A stretch of 64,000 nucleotides of DNA from Hymenobacter aerilatus (GCF_022921095.1 NZ_CP095053.1:3824501-3888500); one strand, 5' to 3'; shown: positions 15,050 to 23,864, counted from the first letter of the stretch. Notes: generated by a model not told the origin, from the letters alone. Translations and numbers: made by a program.

Positions 15050-16509
15050 TACACCGGCCGCACGCCTCCAAATAGCTTATCCATAAACCGCTGCCAACGG
15101 TTCTTAGAAGTGGCCTTCACCAATACCGTATTCAGTGCTGACAGCTCCGCAAGCAACTTGGCGTCTACTTGCGAGTCGATTTCTATTTTGCGCAGTAGCT
15201 CGCGTTGGGTAGCCGTCACATCGCGGAACAGGGCTTGCTGGTTGGCTTGCACGTCTTTCAGTGGGTCGAGCTGCTTGAGGATGCGCTCGAACACGTTGTC
15301 TTGGTTGAGGCGGCGGAAGTAGTCGCCCCATTTTTCGTAGGCTTGCTGGGCGTCGCGCTCGTGTTGGGCGAGGCGCTGCTGCATGAGGTCGGTGAGGCGC
15401 AGGGTAGCCGCGTCGAAGTATTGTTCGGTTCGGGCAGCCAAGTTGTCCATTTCCTTCTGGTGGCGGCTGAAGAACTCTAGCTGATGCTGCACCACGTTGT
15501 TTTGCTGCCCAATGTACTGCCCCACATTATTGATGCCGCGCTCAAAGCCCGTGAGACGATCTAGAATACTGCTTACTTGCTGGGCGGTGGCGGCACCGTC
15601 GGCCAGCATCTTATTCAGTTGCTGCTGGTAGCCCGTAAACTGCCCAAACAACTCCGCCGACTCGCGCACTTTATCAAACACGGCAATATTGGCCCGCGCC
15701 ATTTCGTCGTATCCAATCTTGTCCAGCGCCTCCAGAAAGCGGCTCTGCACCTGAATATTGTTGGTGAGCTTGTCCATGATGGGCTCAAACAGCGTCACCT
15801 TGCCTACAAAATCTTGGTTGAAAGCGTCCAGCACGCCTTTCAGTGTGCTCAAGCTACTCGACATATCATCATGCAGAATAGGGAGTAGGCGGGCTTGTAG
15901 GAACGTATAGTACTGGTTCTGATTCTGATCGAGCAGTTGCCGGGCGCGGCGCACTACCTGGTTGCCGAGCAGCGTGAGCAGCAAGCCCACAAAAGAGCCC
16001 GTCATGGCAATGAGTACGCCAGTGAGGAAAGGCGTCAGGGCGTTATCGTCTGACACGCCATTGCGGGCAATGCCTATCAGGCCGAGAATCACGCCGAGAA
16101 AGGTACCCAGCAGACCGAGGTAGAGCGGGGTAGCCACGTTAGCCTGGGTAGCGTTGTCGAGCACCTGGGCCTGACGGGCGGCAATATCCTTGAGAATGTC
16201 GAAGTTAGCCGCAGCACCTTTGTTGTGATAAAGGTAGGCGTTGGTATCACGCAGAATATCTGTGAATTCCGGTGAAGCCGTGTCCGCCTTGATCATGTCG
16301 ACGGGGTAGGCGCCGTCGGGTGCGTCGGCAGCGTAGTCGGGCAGGTCACGGCCGTCGGGAAGCAGCAGACGGCGCTCCAGGCGCAACGTATGCCGCTCGG
16401 GGTAGAGCTGCCCAAGCCGGGTAGCTTGGGCTTTAGTTGATAGAAACGTGCGGATTTGCAAACCCACTACTACCAACACCACCGCTATTTCAAGGATAAT
16501 TTCGAGCAT
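15049..16509 (-). CDS. MotA/TolQ/ZorA-like proton channel with long coiled-coil tail
   Basis: This 486-residue protein has a membrane helix at about 1-22 and a pair at about 127-147 and 160-185. The pair carries the stator signature TPLYLGLLGTFLGVILGL and TGVLIAMTGSFVGLLLTL, as in TolQ/ExbB/MotA. About 300 helical residues follow (186-486), rich in Gln, Asp and Leu, and are predicted to be coiled coil. A long cytoplasmic tail of this kind is a ZorA trait and is not found in flagellar MotA. The ATG at 16509 was chosen over an upstream TTG because it starts directly at the first helix. Together with the downstream gene it probably forms an A5B2-type stator; this stoichiometry is inferred from the family. 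Confidence 0.87.
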   Translation of the reverse strand: MLEIILEIAVVLVVVGLQIRTFLSTKAQATRLGQLYPERHTLRLERRLLLPDGRDLPDYAADAPDGAYPVDMIKADTASPEFTDILRDTNAYLYHNKGAAANFDILKDIAARQAQVLDNATQANVATPLYLGLLGTFLGVILGLIGIARNGVSDDNALTPFLTGVLIAMTGSFVGLLLTLLGNQVVRRARQLLDQNQNQYYTFLQARLLPILHDDMSSSLSTLKGVLDAFNQDFVGKVTLFEPIMDKLTNNIQVQSRFLEALDKIGYDEMARANIAVFDKVRESAELFGQFTGYQQQLNKMLADGAATAQQVSSILDRLTGFERGINNVGQYIGQQNNVVQHQLEFFSRHQKEMDNLAARTEQYFDAATLRLTDLMQQRLAQHERDAQQAYEKWGDYFRRLNQDNVFERILKQLDPLKDVQANQQALFRDVTATQRELLRKIEIDSQVDAKLLAELSALNTVLVKATSKNRWQRFMDKLFGGVRPV

Positions 16510-16553
16510 GAAGAAAGGAAGAAGCAACGAATAGCTAAAGCTATAAACAATCT

Positions 16554-16671
16554 GTCATCCTGAGCGCAACGCAGTGAAGCGAAGGACCTTCTCACGTTGA
16601 ACGACCGTTATAAAAACAACTTGTCGAACGTAAGAAGGTCCTTCGCTTCACTGCGTTGCGCTCAGGATGAC
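16554..16671. repeat. Dispersed palindromic repeat, copy d
   Basis: Near-perfect arms from GTCATCCTGAGCGCAACGCA to its complement ending at 16671, with the GAAGGACCTT inner arms. It sits inside the seven-gene operon between the MotA-like gene and the gene upstream of it. Confidence 0.88.
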
Positions 16672-16683
16672 AGCCAAACCTAT

Positions 16684-18252
16684 TTACTCGAAATGCACAA
16701 CGGCCTTTTGCTCAATCTGCCAGGCGCCACCTTGTTTGCGCAGCGTACCCGGCTCGTCGTTGATAATGTACGACACGGGGCCACCCGGCTGAGGATAGCG
16801 GCAGGCATCGCGCAACGAGTATTGGGCGCTCTGGATGGCATATGCGTGCACACTGGGGTCGGGGTTTACCTGGAAGGTAGCCGTGTCCGGTTTGTTGGCA
16901 TCGAGCGTGATTTCGTAGATGCTATCGTGCTGCGGATCTTCCTGTAAGTCGTACTCATTGAAGGTGCCATTTACGGGTACTTTAGCGTAGACGTAACGCA
17001 CCGAAGCTGGCGCTGCCGCCACCGACGCATACGACTCCGGGGCGGGAAGCTGCACCGGCGGTACTAGACTATCAAACTCATCACGCGACGCAGCCGACGG
17101 CGGACCAGCCGGAATTGGCGTTTCCAGGTGCGGGGCCGCGGGCGGCGAGTAGGCCGAGGGTGCGGAGGCTATGTTTTCAAACGATGAGGCAGCAGGCGCG
17201 GGGGCTTCTGTGGTAGTGGTAGGCGCTGGTGTAGGTGGCGCAAGCGCAGGCGTTGCAGGCTTCCCAGGGTTGAAACCCTGGGCTACGAAACGGTTATCAG
17301 CGACTGGTGGCCGCTCAGTTGGTGGCGGCGTTTTTTCAGGCACCGCTGCATAGCCCAGGGTTTCAACCCTGGGACTTTCGGGGCTTTCGGAACTCTCGGG
17401 ACCAGCTTGCCCTAGCTCCTCCGCTACGCGTTGCTGCACTATGCGTTCTATTTCAGCGCGCAGCTCCGGCGTGAGACGCTTGGAAGAAAACGTACCACCG
17501 GACGACGTAGACACACTCTGCCCAGCTGATTTCAGCTTTTCCAACTCGTCGCGGTGTCGGTCCATGCGGGCGTTTAGGTCGCGCATGCTGCTGCGCAACA
17601 GCCAGAACAGTACCAGGCTCAACAGAGCCACAATGAACGCAATGGGCGCAAATAAGCTGCTCATAACACCTTCTTTATTGCCCGTGGGAGCGGGCGTGGC
17701 ATAGTTAGGATTCTCTTCGGGGCCAGCATCGGCAGGCGCAGCGGCAGTGGCTTCGTCGGTGCTGGTGTCGGGTGTAGCTTCTGCGTTGAGGCTGCTTACA
17801 TCGCCAGGCGGGGTGCCGTTTTCTACGTAGCTGGTCAGCGACGCGGCCAGGGCATCCACGGCCTGCATGCGGGCCGGGCTACCCTTCCGGCTCGGCGAAG
17901 CCTTCAGCTTGTTGATGATTTCATCCCTCAGCTTTTGCAGGCGTGACTTGTCCGAGCCCAGGCCTTTGTACATAGTCCCCCTACCCTCCAGCGGCTGGTA
18001 GAGTAAGCTATACACCTTCTGGCTGTCGGCCTTGATGCTGTTTTCCAGCTGCTTCAGCGAGCCGCCACAGTTCATCTTGCTCTTGAGGTTAGGCCGGCCG
18101 GTGTCGTCGTACACAAATTTTATCGCTGCACACCAGATTTGCGCCTTCTGTTCATCTAGGGTAGGTTGGCCGAGTTGAGTTTGGGCGTGGGTGAGAGCGG
18201 CAGAAAGAAATAGGCCAGTGAGTAGGACAGCAATACGGCGGGAGAAAGTCAT
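16684..18252 (-). CDS. Signal-anchored protein with conserved C-terminal domain
   Basis: This 522-residue protein has a Sec signal peptide (MTFSRRIAVLLTGLFLSAALTHAQ). An N-terminal helical domain carries two Cys (IWCAAIKF, MNCGGSL). A single membrane helix follows at about 198-218 (FIVALLSLVLFWLL), then a coiled coil and a long Pro/Ala/Ser linker. The C-terminal domain of about 110 residues (YVYAKVPVNGTFNEYDL ... KAVVHFE) looks folded and is probably the conserved cytoplasmic part. No named family is recognised. Two 20-bp palindromes at 17263-17373 are translated in frame as part of the linker. It is the fifth gene of the operon and could couple the envelope to the actin-like protein encoded just upstream; that role is inferred. 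Confidence 0.82.
   Translation of the reverse strand: MTFSRRIAVLLTGLFLSAALTHAQTQLGQPTLDEQKAQIWCAAIKFVYDDTGRPNLKSKMNCGGSLKQLENSIKADSQKVYSLLYQPLEGRGTMYKGLGSDKSRLQKLRDEIINKLKASPSRKGSPARMQAVDALAASLTSYVENGTPPGDVSSLNAEATPDTSTDEATAAAPADAGPEENPNYATPAPTGNKEGVMSSLFAPIAFIVALLSLVLFWLLRSSMRDLNARMDRHRDELEKLKSAGQSVSTSSGGTFSSKRLTPELRAEIERIVQQRVAEELGQAGPESSESPESPRVETLGYAAVPEKTPPPTERPPVADNRFVAQGFNPGKPATPALAPPTPAPTTTTEAPAPAASSFENIASAPSAYSPPAAPHLETPIPAGPPSAASRDEFDSLVPPVQLPAPESYASVAAAPASVRYVYAKVPVNGTFNEYDLQEDPQHDSIYEITLDANKPDTATFQVNPDPSVHAYAIQSAQYSLRDACRYPQPGGPVSYIINDEPGTLRKQGGAWQIEQKAVVHFE
17263..17373. repeat. Pair of in-frame 20-bp palindromes inside a gene
   Basis: CCCAGGGTT-GA-AACCCTGGG at 17263-17282 and CCCAGGGTT-TC-AACCCTGGG at 17354-17373 are the same palindromic element in opposite orientations, 71 bp apart. 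They are read in different frames, giving AQGFNPG and SPRVETLG in the linker of the 522-residue protein. Confidence 0.85.
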
Positions 18253-18276
18253 AGGCTAAAGGAGGTAAAGAGATTA

Positions 18277-18335
18277 AAGCTAGAGCTAAACTGGTTTCCT
18301 TGCTTTGGTGAGGGAAACCGGTTTAGCTCTAGCTT
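18277..18335. repeat. Intercistronic hairpin
   Basis: A 23-bp stem with one mismatch (arms 18277-18299 and 18313-18335) has a 13-nt loop. It lies between the stop of the actin-like gene and the start of the 522-residue gene on the minus strand. It could act as an attenuator, a processing site or a 3'-end stabiliser. Confidence 0.85.
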
Positions 18336-21300
18336 CTAGCTTGGGTTCTGAAGTTCCCGACTCAAGTTATACAGCGCTTGCTTCAAGGGGTAGAAAAACA
18401 GCGTTTCCGGCAGCGTCTCATCTTGGCTCAACTGGCGGTCTAGCTGGTGCAGGCCGAGGCTGAGGCTGTCGTCGATTTCGCGCAGGAGCAGATCTTCCAC
18501 TCGCTTGCGGTCCACATCCACGCCTACCTCGCGCATCAACGGAGCAACTTCGTCGCCCTCCAATACCAACTTCAGGAATTTGCGCACGTTGTCGAGCACA
18601 TTCGACTTTAGGTCGGCATCTACCTGCGGTAGCTTCAAGCGTTGTTCGTCGATGTCGGCACCTTGGTCGGCGCCGTTGAGTTTCACGGTGCGCACCGCGT
18701 CGAAATCGGCGCGGCTGGAGCTGCTTTCTTCGAAGAGCACACCACCGTTGGTGGTGGCTTCCTTGGGGTTATCGGCCAGAATCACGCGGAAATTTTGAGG
18801 CGGTTCCTGACCGGTTACGCCCTTGAATACGGCTTTCGTAATCTTTTCGATGGCTGCTAAGCTGCTGCCACCAGCCAGCAGACGCAGGTAGAGGCTACCC
18901 TTGCCGGAGAAGCAGATGTAACGTGGCGTTTTGAGGTTGAGCTGCTGCGTTAGCTGCGCCACGTGGTAGATAATGGACGTGTAGTGCAGGTAGAACAGCA
19001 CCCGCAGTTGCCGTCCTTTGCCCAGACCGAGGCTCTGCGAGAAGCGCAACTTATCGTCGTAGGCGAAGAGTAGGCTAGTCACGTCGGCCGAGCCAAAATC
19101 GGGGTTTTGCAGGGCGGCGCGCAGGTAGCCTTTGTACTCCTGATTTTCCTCCGAGTCGGGTAGGCTTTCCACGTGCTGCACACCCAGGCGGAGCAGACCG
19201 TTTTGCTTGGGCGCACCCTGCACGCGGGCGTAGCCGTCGCCCCACAGGTCATCGCCGGCAAAGCGGAACGACGAGCTGAACGCCGGGCGCTGGTCGGCAA
19301 ACACCAGCAAATCGGTGGTGCCGCCACCAATGTCAATGTTCACTACGTTCTCGTCGCGGTTGGGCACTACCTGGTTGGTAGCCGTGAGGTAGTAGTAAGG
19401 CGCTACTGATTCGGAAACGAACTGCGTATTGCGCCGACTGTGGAAAACTTGTTGAAAAGCCTCGTCCCACACTTGCTGGAACTGGTTGCGCAGGAAGGCA
19501 TCGAAGCTAAGCGGTGCAAACCACACCACGCGCGTATCTTCCAAAATACCCCCGTGCAGCGCTGCTTTGTGGCGCATCAAGAGCAAAATCTCTTTGAAAA
19601 ACGCCGCAATGCGTGATACGCCCTGCGGGTCCAACTCCGCTGACCACTTCAAGTTCGTCACAAAACGGTTCTGCGGCGGCTGACCAGTCTCGGTGTTGAT
19701 GCTGAAACCAATATTAATGTTGCTCAGCACTTTACTCGGCTCGTTGGCGTAGGTGTTCGTCTCGCACACGGCCGTCCGAATCGGGAATTCATACACCGAC
19801 TGCTGCTCGCCGATGATGCTTGGCACAAACTCGCGGTTCTGAATCAGCGGCACATCGAACAATTGGCCAGGGCCGCGCATGTAGCGCTGATAGGCCGAGT
19901 AGCCGGTGTCGGGCAGCGGAGCATTCAGTAGCTCTACCTGCACATCCTGTTCGCTGATGATAAACGGCCGCGGATGCGCCGACGGTCCATCGGCGTAGGC
20001 CACGTGCGTGTTGCTCGTACCAAAATCGACAGCGAAGGTGAAGCGGCGCGTGCCACGGTCTACCTCGCGCCAACGCGGCACGATAAGGCCACGGGCCGGC
20101 TCGCCGTTCAGCACGGCCGGTGGGCAAGTCAGCTCGGCTAGGTCGAAGTGCGTGCCGGTAATTTCGTAGTACGTGCTGCCGGCTGTAGACACGCTTTTCT
20201 GCGTCCGCTCGAAGCGGGTAGCGCGCTTCGAAGCGCCTTGTTCGCTGATGCCCGCGCCGTCCACGAAGAACTTCAAGTCGTAGCGACGGCTCACCATGGT
20301 AGGCGAGTTGTCGGCATCTACTAGCATCACCTTGTAAAAATCGTTGTACTCGGGCTGCGAGCGGTGCTTGTAGAATGGGAACACGCCCAGCCCGATGTTG
20401 GCTTTCACGATGCGGCCCTTCTCTAAAATTTCCCTACCCTGCGCATCCTTGGGGTTCTGCGGATTGGGGTAGTAGCTGCGCTCGAAGGTGATGAAGCGTC
20501 CCGCCTGCACCGGAATCCTCAGCTGCACGCGCACGTGGTTCAGATCGATGGTGAAGGTAAGCAGCTCGGCCAGCTCGTTTTCAGTGAAGTACTCGAAAAA
20601 CGTTTGCCGGAGCGGCAGCAAGTACGGAAACCGTGCCCTACCCTGCGTATCGGCGCCGTACTGAAACGACACTTTGCCAGTATGGAAGCGTTGGGTATTC
20701 AGCTCGTAGGGCAGTTCCACCAAGGCGTCTTCTAGGAAGTCGCCTACCGTGAGGTAGGGATATTTGAAGCCTTTGCCGGGTAGCACGCGGTTTTCCAGCG
20801 CTAGCTCGTCGAGGTAGGGCACCACGGTGCGGTCGTCCCAGGGCTGGCCGTTGAGGTAGTTGGCGCCGGGCATAGTCAGATTGGGCCGCAGCACCAAGGG
20901 GCGCGGGCCGTTTCCCACCGCTGCCCGCGTCGGCTGAATAAACAAGTCAGAGCTCGTCACGGCCGACTGGTCGGCGCGGCCGGGTAGCGGCACGTTCTTC
21001 ACCCCCGCCGGATTTCCCTGAATATCCGCTAACGACGGATACTTAGCGGCAAACTGCTGTGCCGTATGCTCGCCCTGCATCTGCATCTGGTTGATGCGCC
21101 CACGGTCCAGAGCAGCGTACACTGCGCCGGCAAAGTCGCGCCGCTGCAGTTGCGGGTAGGCTAGAAACAGCTCGTACACAAACTCCTGAAACTGCGGCGA
21201 GCGGTCGGGCAGCAGCACAATGTTGTGGTCGAAGTAGTGGCCGCGGGCCTGGGCGCGTTCCAGCTCCAACGGCTGCGTGCCGGGCGCGGTGAAGAACAGC

Positions 21301-21806
21301 GTCAGCGGCGAGGTACCACCCAGTAGGCGCGGTCCGCCTGGCAGCTCTGGCGACTCGTAGAACACCAAATACATGTCCGAAAAGTCGCGGAACCGCTCGT
21401 CTTGCAGGAACAGCTGCAAGGTTTCGCCGAGTAGGCGCGTACCTTCGTCGACGCGCATGCGCTGCACTTCGGCCGCCGCGTTCCAGCGTCGCAGCGTGAT
21501 TTTGCGCCCGGCCTGGGTGTAGAGGTGGTAGTTGTAGAGCAGCTCAAACAGGTCCCAGAAGTGCGTCACCAGCTCGTGGTACACCGATTTGGGGTTGCGC
21601 TGCCCCTCCCGGGCCACGAAATCAAACGCGGCCTCAAACAGGTGCATCCGCGCAAATGGCGTCGGGATGGACACGGCCACGTTGCGGGCTTTGCTCCCCG
21701 TCGGGTCCGTCACGGTATTGATTTCGGTGCTGGTGATGGGCGCGGTTTTCTGCCAGCCTTGGATTTGCTGGGAGCCGTTGTTGTGCAGGCGAAGGACTTT
21801 GGGCAT
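18336..21806 (-). CDS. Large actin/Hsp70-fold ATPase protein
   Basis: This 1156-residue cytoplasmic protein has an actin-fold ATPase in its second half. Phosphate-1 is at about 591-600 (FAVDFGTSNT), phosphate-2 at about 821-832 (VNIDIGGGTTDL) and the adenosine motif at about 964-972 (CFSGKGSLY). All three key motifs are intact, so nucleotide binding is likely. The first 585 residues contain no domain I recognise: a helical segment (about 50-150), then beta-rich stretches. The C-terminal 100 residues are helical. The size and domain order recall SrfB-type proteins, but this is not enough to assign the family. It is the fourth gene of the operon, between the tubulin-like gene and the signal-anchored protein. 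Confidence 0.88.
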   Translation of the reverse strand: MPKVLRLHNNGSQQIQGWQKTAPITSTEINTVTDPTGSKARNVAVSIPTPFARMHLFEAAFDFVAREGQRNPKSVYHELVTHFWDLFELLYNYHLYTQAGRKITLRRWNAAAEVQRMRVDEGTRLLGETLQLFLQDERFRDFSDMYLVFYESPELPGGPRLLGGTSPLTLFFTAPGTQPLELERAQARGHYFDHNIVLLPDRSPQFQEFVYELFLAYPQLQRRDFAGAVYAALDRGRINQMQMQGEHTAQQFAAKYPSLADIQGNPAGVKNVPLPGRADQSAVTSSDLFIQPTRAAVGNGPRPLVLRPNLTMPGANYLNGQPWDDRTVVPYLDELALENRVLPGKGFKYPYLTVGDFLEDALVELPYELNTQRFHTGKVSFQYGADTQGRARFPYLLPLRQTFFEYFTENELAELLTFTIDLNHVRVQLRIPVQAGRFITFERSYYPNPQNPKDAQGREILEKGRIVKANIGLGVFPFYKHRSQPEYNDFYKVMLVDADNSPTMVSRRYDLKFFVDGAGISEQGASKRATRFERTQKSVSTAGSTYYEITGTHFDLAELTCPPAVLNGEPARGLIVPRWREVDRGTRRFTFAVDFGTSNTHVAYADGPSAHPRPFIISEQDVQVELLNAPLPDTGYSAYQRYMRGPGQLFDVPLIQNREFVPSIIGEQQSVYEFPIRTAVCETNTYANEPSKVLSNINIGFSINTETGQPPQNRFVTNLKWSAELDPQGVSRIAAFFKEILLLMRHKAALHGGILEDTRVVWFAPLSFDAFLRNQFQQVWDEAFQQVFHSRRNTQFVSESVAPYYYLTATNQVVPNRDENVVNIDIGGGTTDLLVFADQRPAFSSSFRFAGDDLWGDGYARVQGAPKQNGLLRLGVQHVESLPDSEENQEYKGYLRAALQNPDFGSADVTSLLFAYDDKLRFSQSLGLGKGRQLRVLFYLHYTSIIYHVAQLTQQLNLKTPRYICFSGKGSLYLRLLAGGSSLAAIEKITKAVFKGVTGQEPPQNFRVILADNPKEATTNGGVLFEESSSSRADFDAVRTVKLNGADQGADIDEQRLKLPQVDADLKSNVLDNVRKFLKLVLEGDEVAPLMREVGVDVDRKRVEDLLLREIDDSLSLGLHQLDRQLSQDETLPETLFFYPLKQALYNLSRELQNPS

Positions 21807-21917
21807 AGTAGGACCCCACTATCTAGCTTTTCAAAAGAAGCCAGACATACGTGGGTTTAGCTAGAATTAATACTTACTAGAAACTACGATTAGTATCTAG
21901 AAAACTAGAAGCTAGTT

Positions 21918-22155
21918 CCCCTCCTTAGTTAAGGAGGGGCTAGGGGTGGTTACAGTCGTTGCTTTCTCCGTCATCCTAAGCTTGCGAAGGACCTTATCAT
22001 GTCTAGATTACTACCGAACGACAATCGTTCTTACTTGATAAGGTTCTTCGCTGTGCTCAGGATGACAGGGGAAACAAGTAAACAACATCAGCAACGACAC
22101 CAACCACCCCAGTTCAGCCTTTCGGCTGAACGTCCCCTCCTTAGCTAAGGAGGGG
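21918..22155. repeat. Composite inverted-repeat element, left copy (contains palindrome copy e)
   Basis: The element is bounded by two 22-bp palindromes (CCCCTCCTTAG...AAGGAGGGG) at 21918-21939 and 22134-22155. It encloses dispersed-repeat copy e (21970-22066) and a 20-nt hairpin at 22112-22131. It is the inverted counterpart of the element at 23642-23864; together they flank the tubulin-like gene. Confidence 0.88.
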
Positions 22156-22169
22156 AGTCTCATTCTGAC

Positions 22170-23615
22170 TTACACTACTTTCACCTTCTCCTCAAACCCC
22201 TTCTCCGTCACATCATAAAACAGCGCCAGCAGTTTGCGGAAGTTATCCGGCTCGGCGTTGCTCTTGGAAGCGTCGTTGAGTTTGTTGAGGAAGTAGTTGT
22301 GGCTAAGGCCTTTGTTGAAGAACTCACTCCACTTCTTCTCTACTGGTTTACCGAGAATCATGGCGTTGAAGTCGTCGGTACTGAGGTCGAAGGGGCGGAA
22401 GGCGCGGCGGTTTTGGGCCAGCTCTTTCAACCACTCATCTACCCCAAACTCGGGGCTGTGGAGGAAGGTGTTCAGCTCCTTGAAGATGGGCTCGTTACGC
22501 AGGGCGTAGTCCAGGTTCAGGGTATCGAAGTAGGGCGCCTTGTCGGTGGGCAGATGCTGCTTGTGGTAGCGCGTGAAGTAGAGCAACTGCGTGAGGCGCT
22601 CGGCCACGATTTCGCGGGTTTCGGTAGGCAAGTGCGCAAACTGGATTTCCGGCGCGTCGCTTTCCAAGCCATACTCGTGGAAATGCGGGCCGGAGCGCAG
22701 CTCAGCCGTGGGGTAGCGCATAAAGTCCACGATGCTCAGAGCCGCCAGCAACTCAATGAGGTGCGCTTTGTTGCGCTGCTGGGTGCCACCGGGCTGGTTT
22801 TCGTAAGGCGTATCGGGCGTATCGGCGAGGTAGTAAAGGGCGTCGAGGCCTTGCAGGTTGTGCTCGTAGTAGCTAAGCGCCGCCTTGGTTTTCGTCAGGA
22901 AGTTGTTGGACTCTATGATGGCGTTGTCCTCCGATTGCAGGGCGAAGTAGGGCATCACCGTCACGGCGCCGGTGGGCGCGTCGCGCAGGTAGCGGGCGTT
23001 ACTCAGGCGCGTGTTGTTGTCTTTCAGATTCTTGAGTAGCAGTGGGAATCCCGCCGCGCCCGTGCCGCCAAAGATGCTCGACACAAAAAACACCCGGTCG
23101 CCCTCCTGAAAGTTATCAGCGAAGTAGCGGATTTCCGGCGACTCTACCACTTTGTTTAGTACTACCGAGCCCACGTTAGGCGAGCCACGGAAACCAATCG
23201 TCAGCGGGCTTTCCAGATTGTCCTGCGTAAACAGCAGCTCCACCAGCGCCTTCGAATCGACGGACAACTGATCATAGTGCAGATACTGACGGAAGCTCTG
23301 GTTGATGCCACCAAAATCAAACACAAACGTGTCCTTCACCGACCCATTCACATCCTGCGAAATGCTGCTGAGCGTGCTAATGTTGGTGCGGAAAAATCCC
23401 TCATCACGCTGACCTAAACTATTGTAAATCTGCTGATAGCTTTTTAGCAAAGCCACCGTGCGGTTCATATCGCCATTGTGCGCGTCGGGGTCGATGATGA
23501 TGGGCACTACCCGGTCGCAATTGGGTAGCTCTACCCCCGCCGCCAGCAGCATCGTGAGCGAGCGAATGACGCGGGAGCCCGTACCGCCAATACCAAATAA
23601 AAAGAGTTTAGCCAT
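22170..23615 (-). CDS. Tubulin/FtsZ-superfamily protein (Tubulin_2-like)
   Basis: This 481-residue protein starts with a Rossmann-type loop (MAKLFLFGIGGTGSRVIRSL). At about residues 183-189 it has GGTGAAG within FVSSIFGGTGAAGFPLL, the counterpart of the tubulin signature GGGTGTG. A further NxxL/ExNNF stretch in the middle (IIESNNFLTKTKAAL) fits the fold. It is not a cell-division FtsZ, because the T7 region, C-terminal peptide and gene context differ. The match is to the tubulin-like families for which a membrane-remodelling role has been proposed. An alternative ATG lies two codons upstream at 23621. Composite repeats sit on both sides of the gene. Confidence 0.87.
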   Translation of the reverse strand: MAKLFLFGIGGTGSRVIRSLTMLLAAGVELPNCDRVVPIIIDPDAHNGDMNRTVALLKSYQQIYNSLGQRDEGFFRTNISTLSSISQDVNGSVKDTFVFDFGGINQSFRQYLHYDQLSVDSKALVELLFTQDNLESPLTIGFRGSPNVGSVVLNKVVESPEIRYFADNFQEGDRVFFVSSIFGGTGAAGFPLLLKNLKDNNTRLSNARYLRDAPTGAVTVMPYFALQSEDNAIIESNNFLTKTKAALSYYEHNLQGLDALYYLADTPDTPYENQPGGTQQRNKAHLIELLAALSIVDFMRYPTAELRSGPHFHEYGLESDAPEIQFAHLPTETREIVAERLTQLLYFTRYHKQHLPTDKAPYFDTLNLDYALRNEPIFKELNTFLHSPEFGVDEWLKELAQNRRAFRPFDLSTDDFNAMILGKPVEKKWSEFFNKGLSHNYFLNKLNDASKSNAEPDNFRKLLALFYDVTEKGFEEKVKVV

Positions 23616-23641
23616 AATCATGAAAGTCGTTGAACGAAACT

Positions 23642-23864
23642 CCCCTCCTTAGTTAAGGAGGGGACGTTGCCGCTTTAGCGGCAACTGGGGTGGTTGGCGC
23701 CGTTGCTGATGTTGTTTACTTGTTTCCCCTGTCATCCTGAGCGCAGCGAAGGACCTTATCACGTTAGGTCAACAGTCGAACGGCAATCGTTCTTCCTTGA
23801 TAAGGTCCTTTGCTCAGCTCAGGATGACAGGAGCAACAACCCCTAACCCCTCCTCAAAAGAGGG
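23642..23864. repeat. Composite inverted-repeat element, right copy (contains palindrome copy f)
   Basis: It begins with a 22-bp palindrome at 23642-23663, then a 20-nt hairpin at 23666-23685 (stem GTTGCCGC/GCGGCAAC), then a segment nearly identical to the left copy (GTTGCTGATGTTGTTTACTT), then dispersed-repeat copy f at 23731-23828. A decayed end (CCCCTCCTCAAAAGAGGG) closes it. The orientation is opposite to the left copy. Confidence 0.88.

Noticed and set aside
14366..16509. Flagellar MotAB
   Set aside because: No flagellar genes are present and the A protein has a long coiled-coil tail and a different membrane layout.
22299..23039. 246-codon plus-strand frame
   Set aside because: Antisense to the tubulin-like gene and of shadow composition.
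6807..23828. Palindromic repeats as a CRISPR array
   Set aside because: The copies lie kilobases apart, differ in length and have no regular spacers or cas genes.
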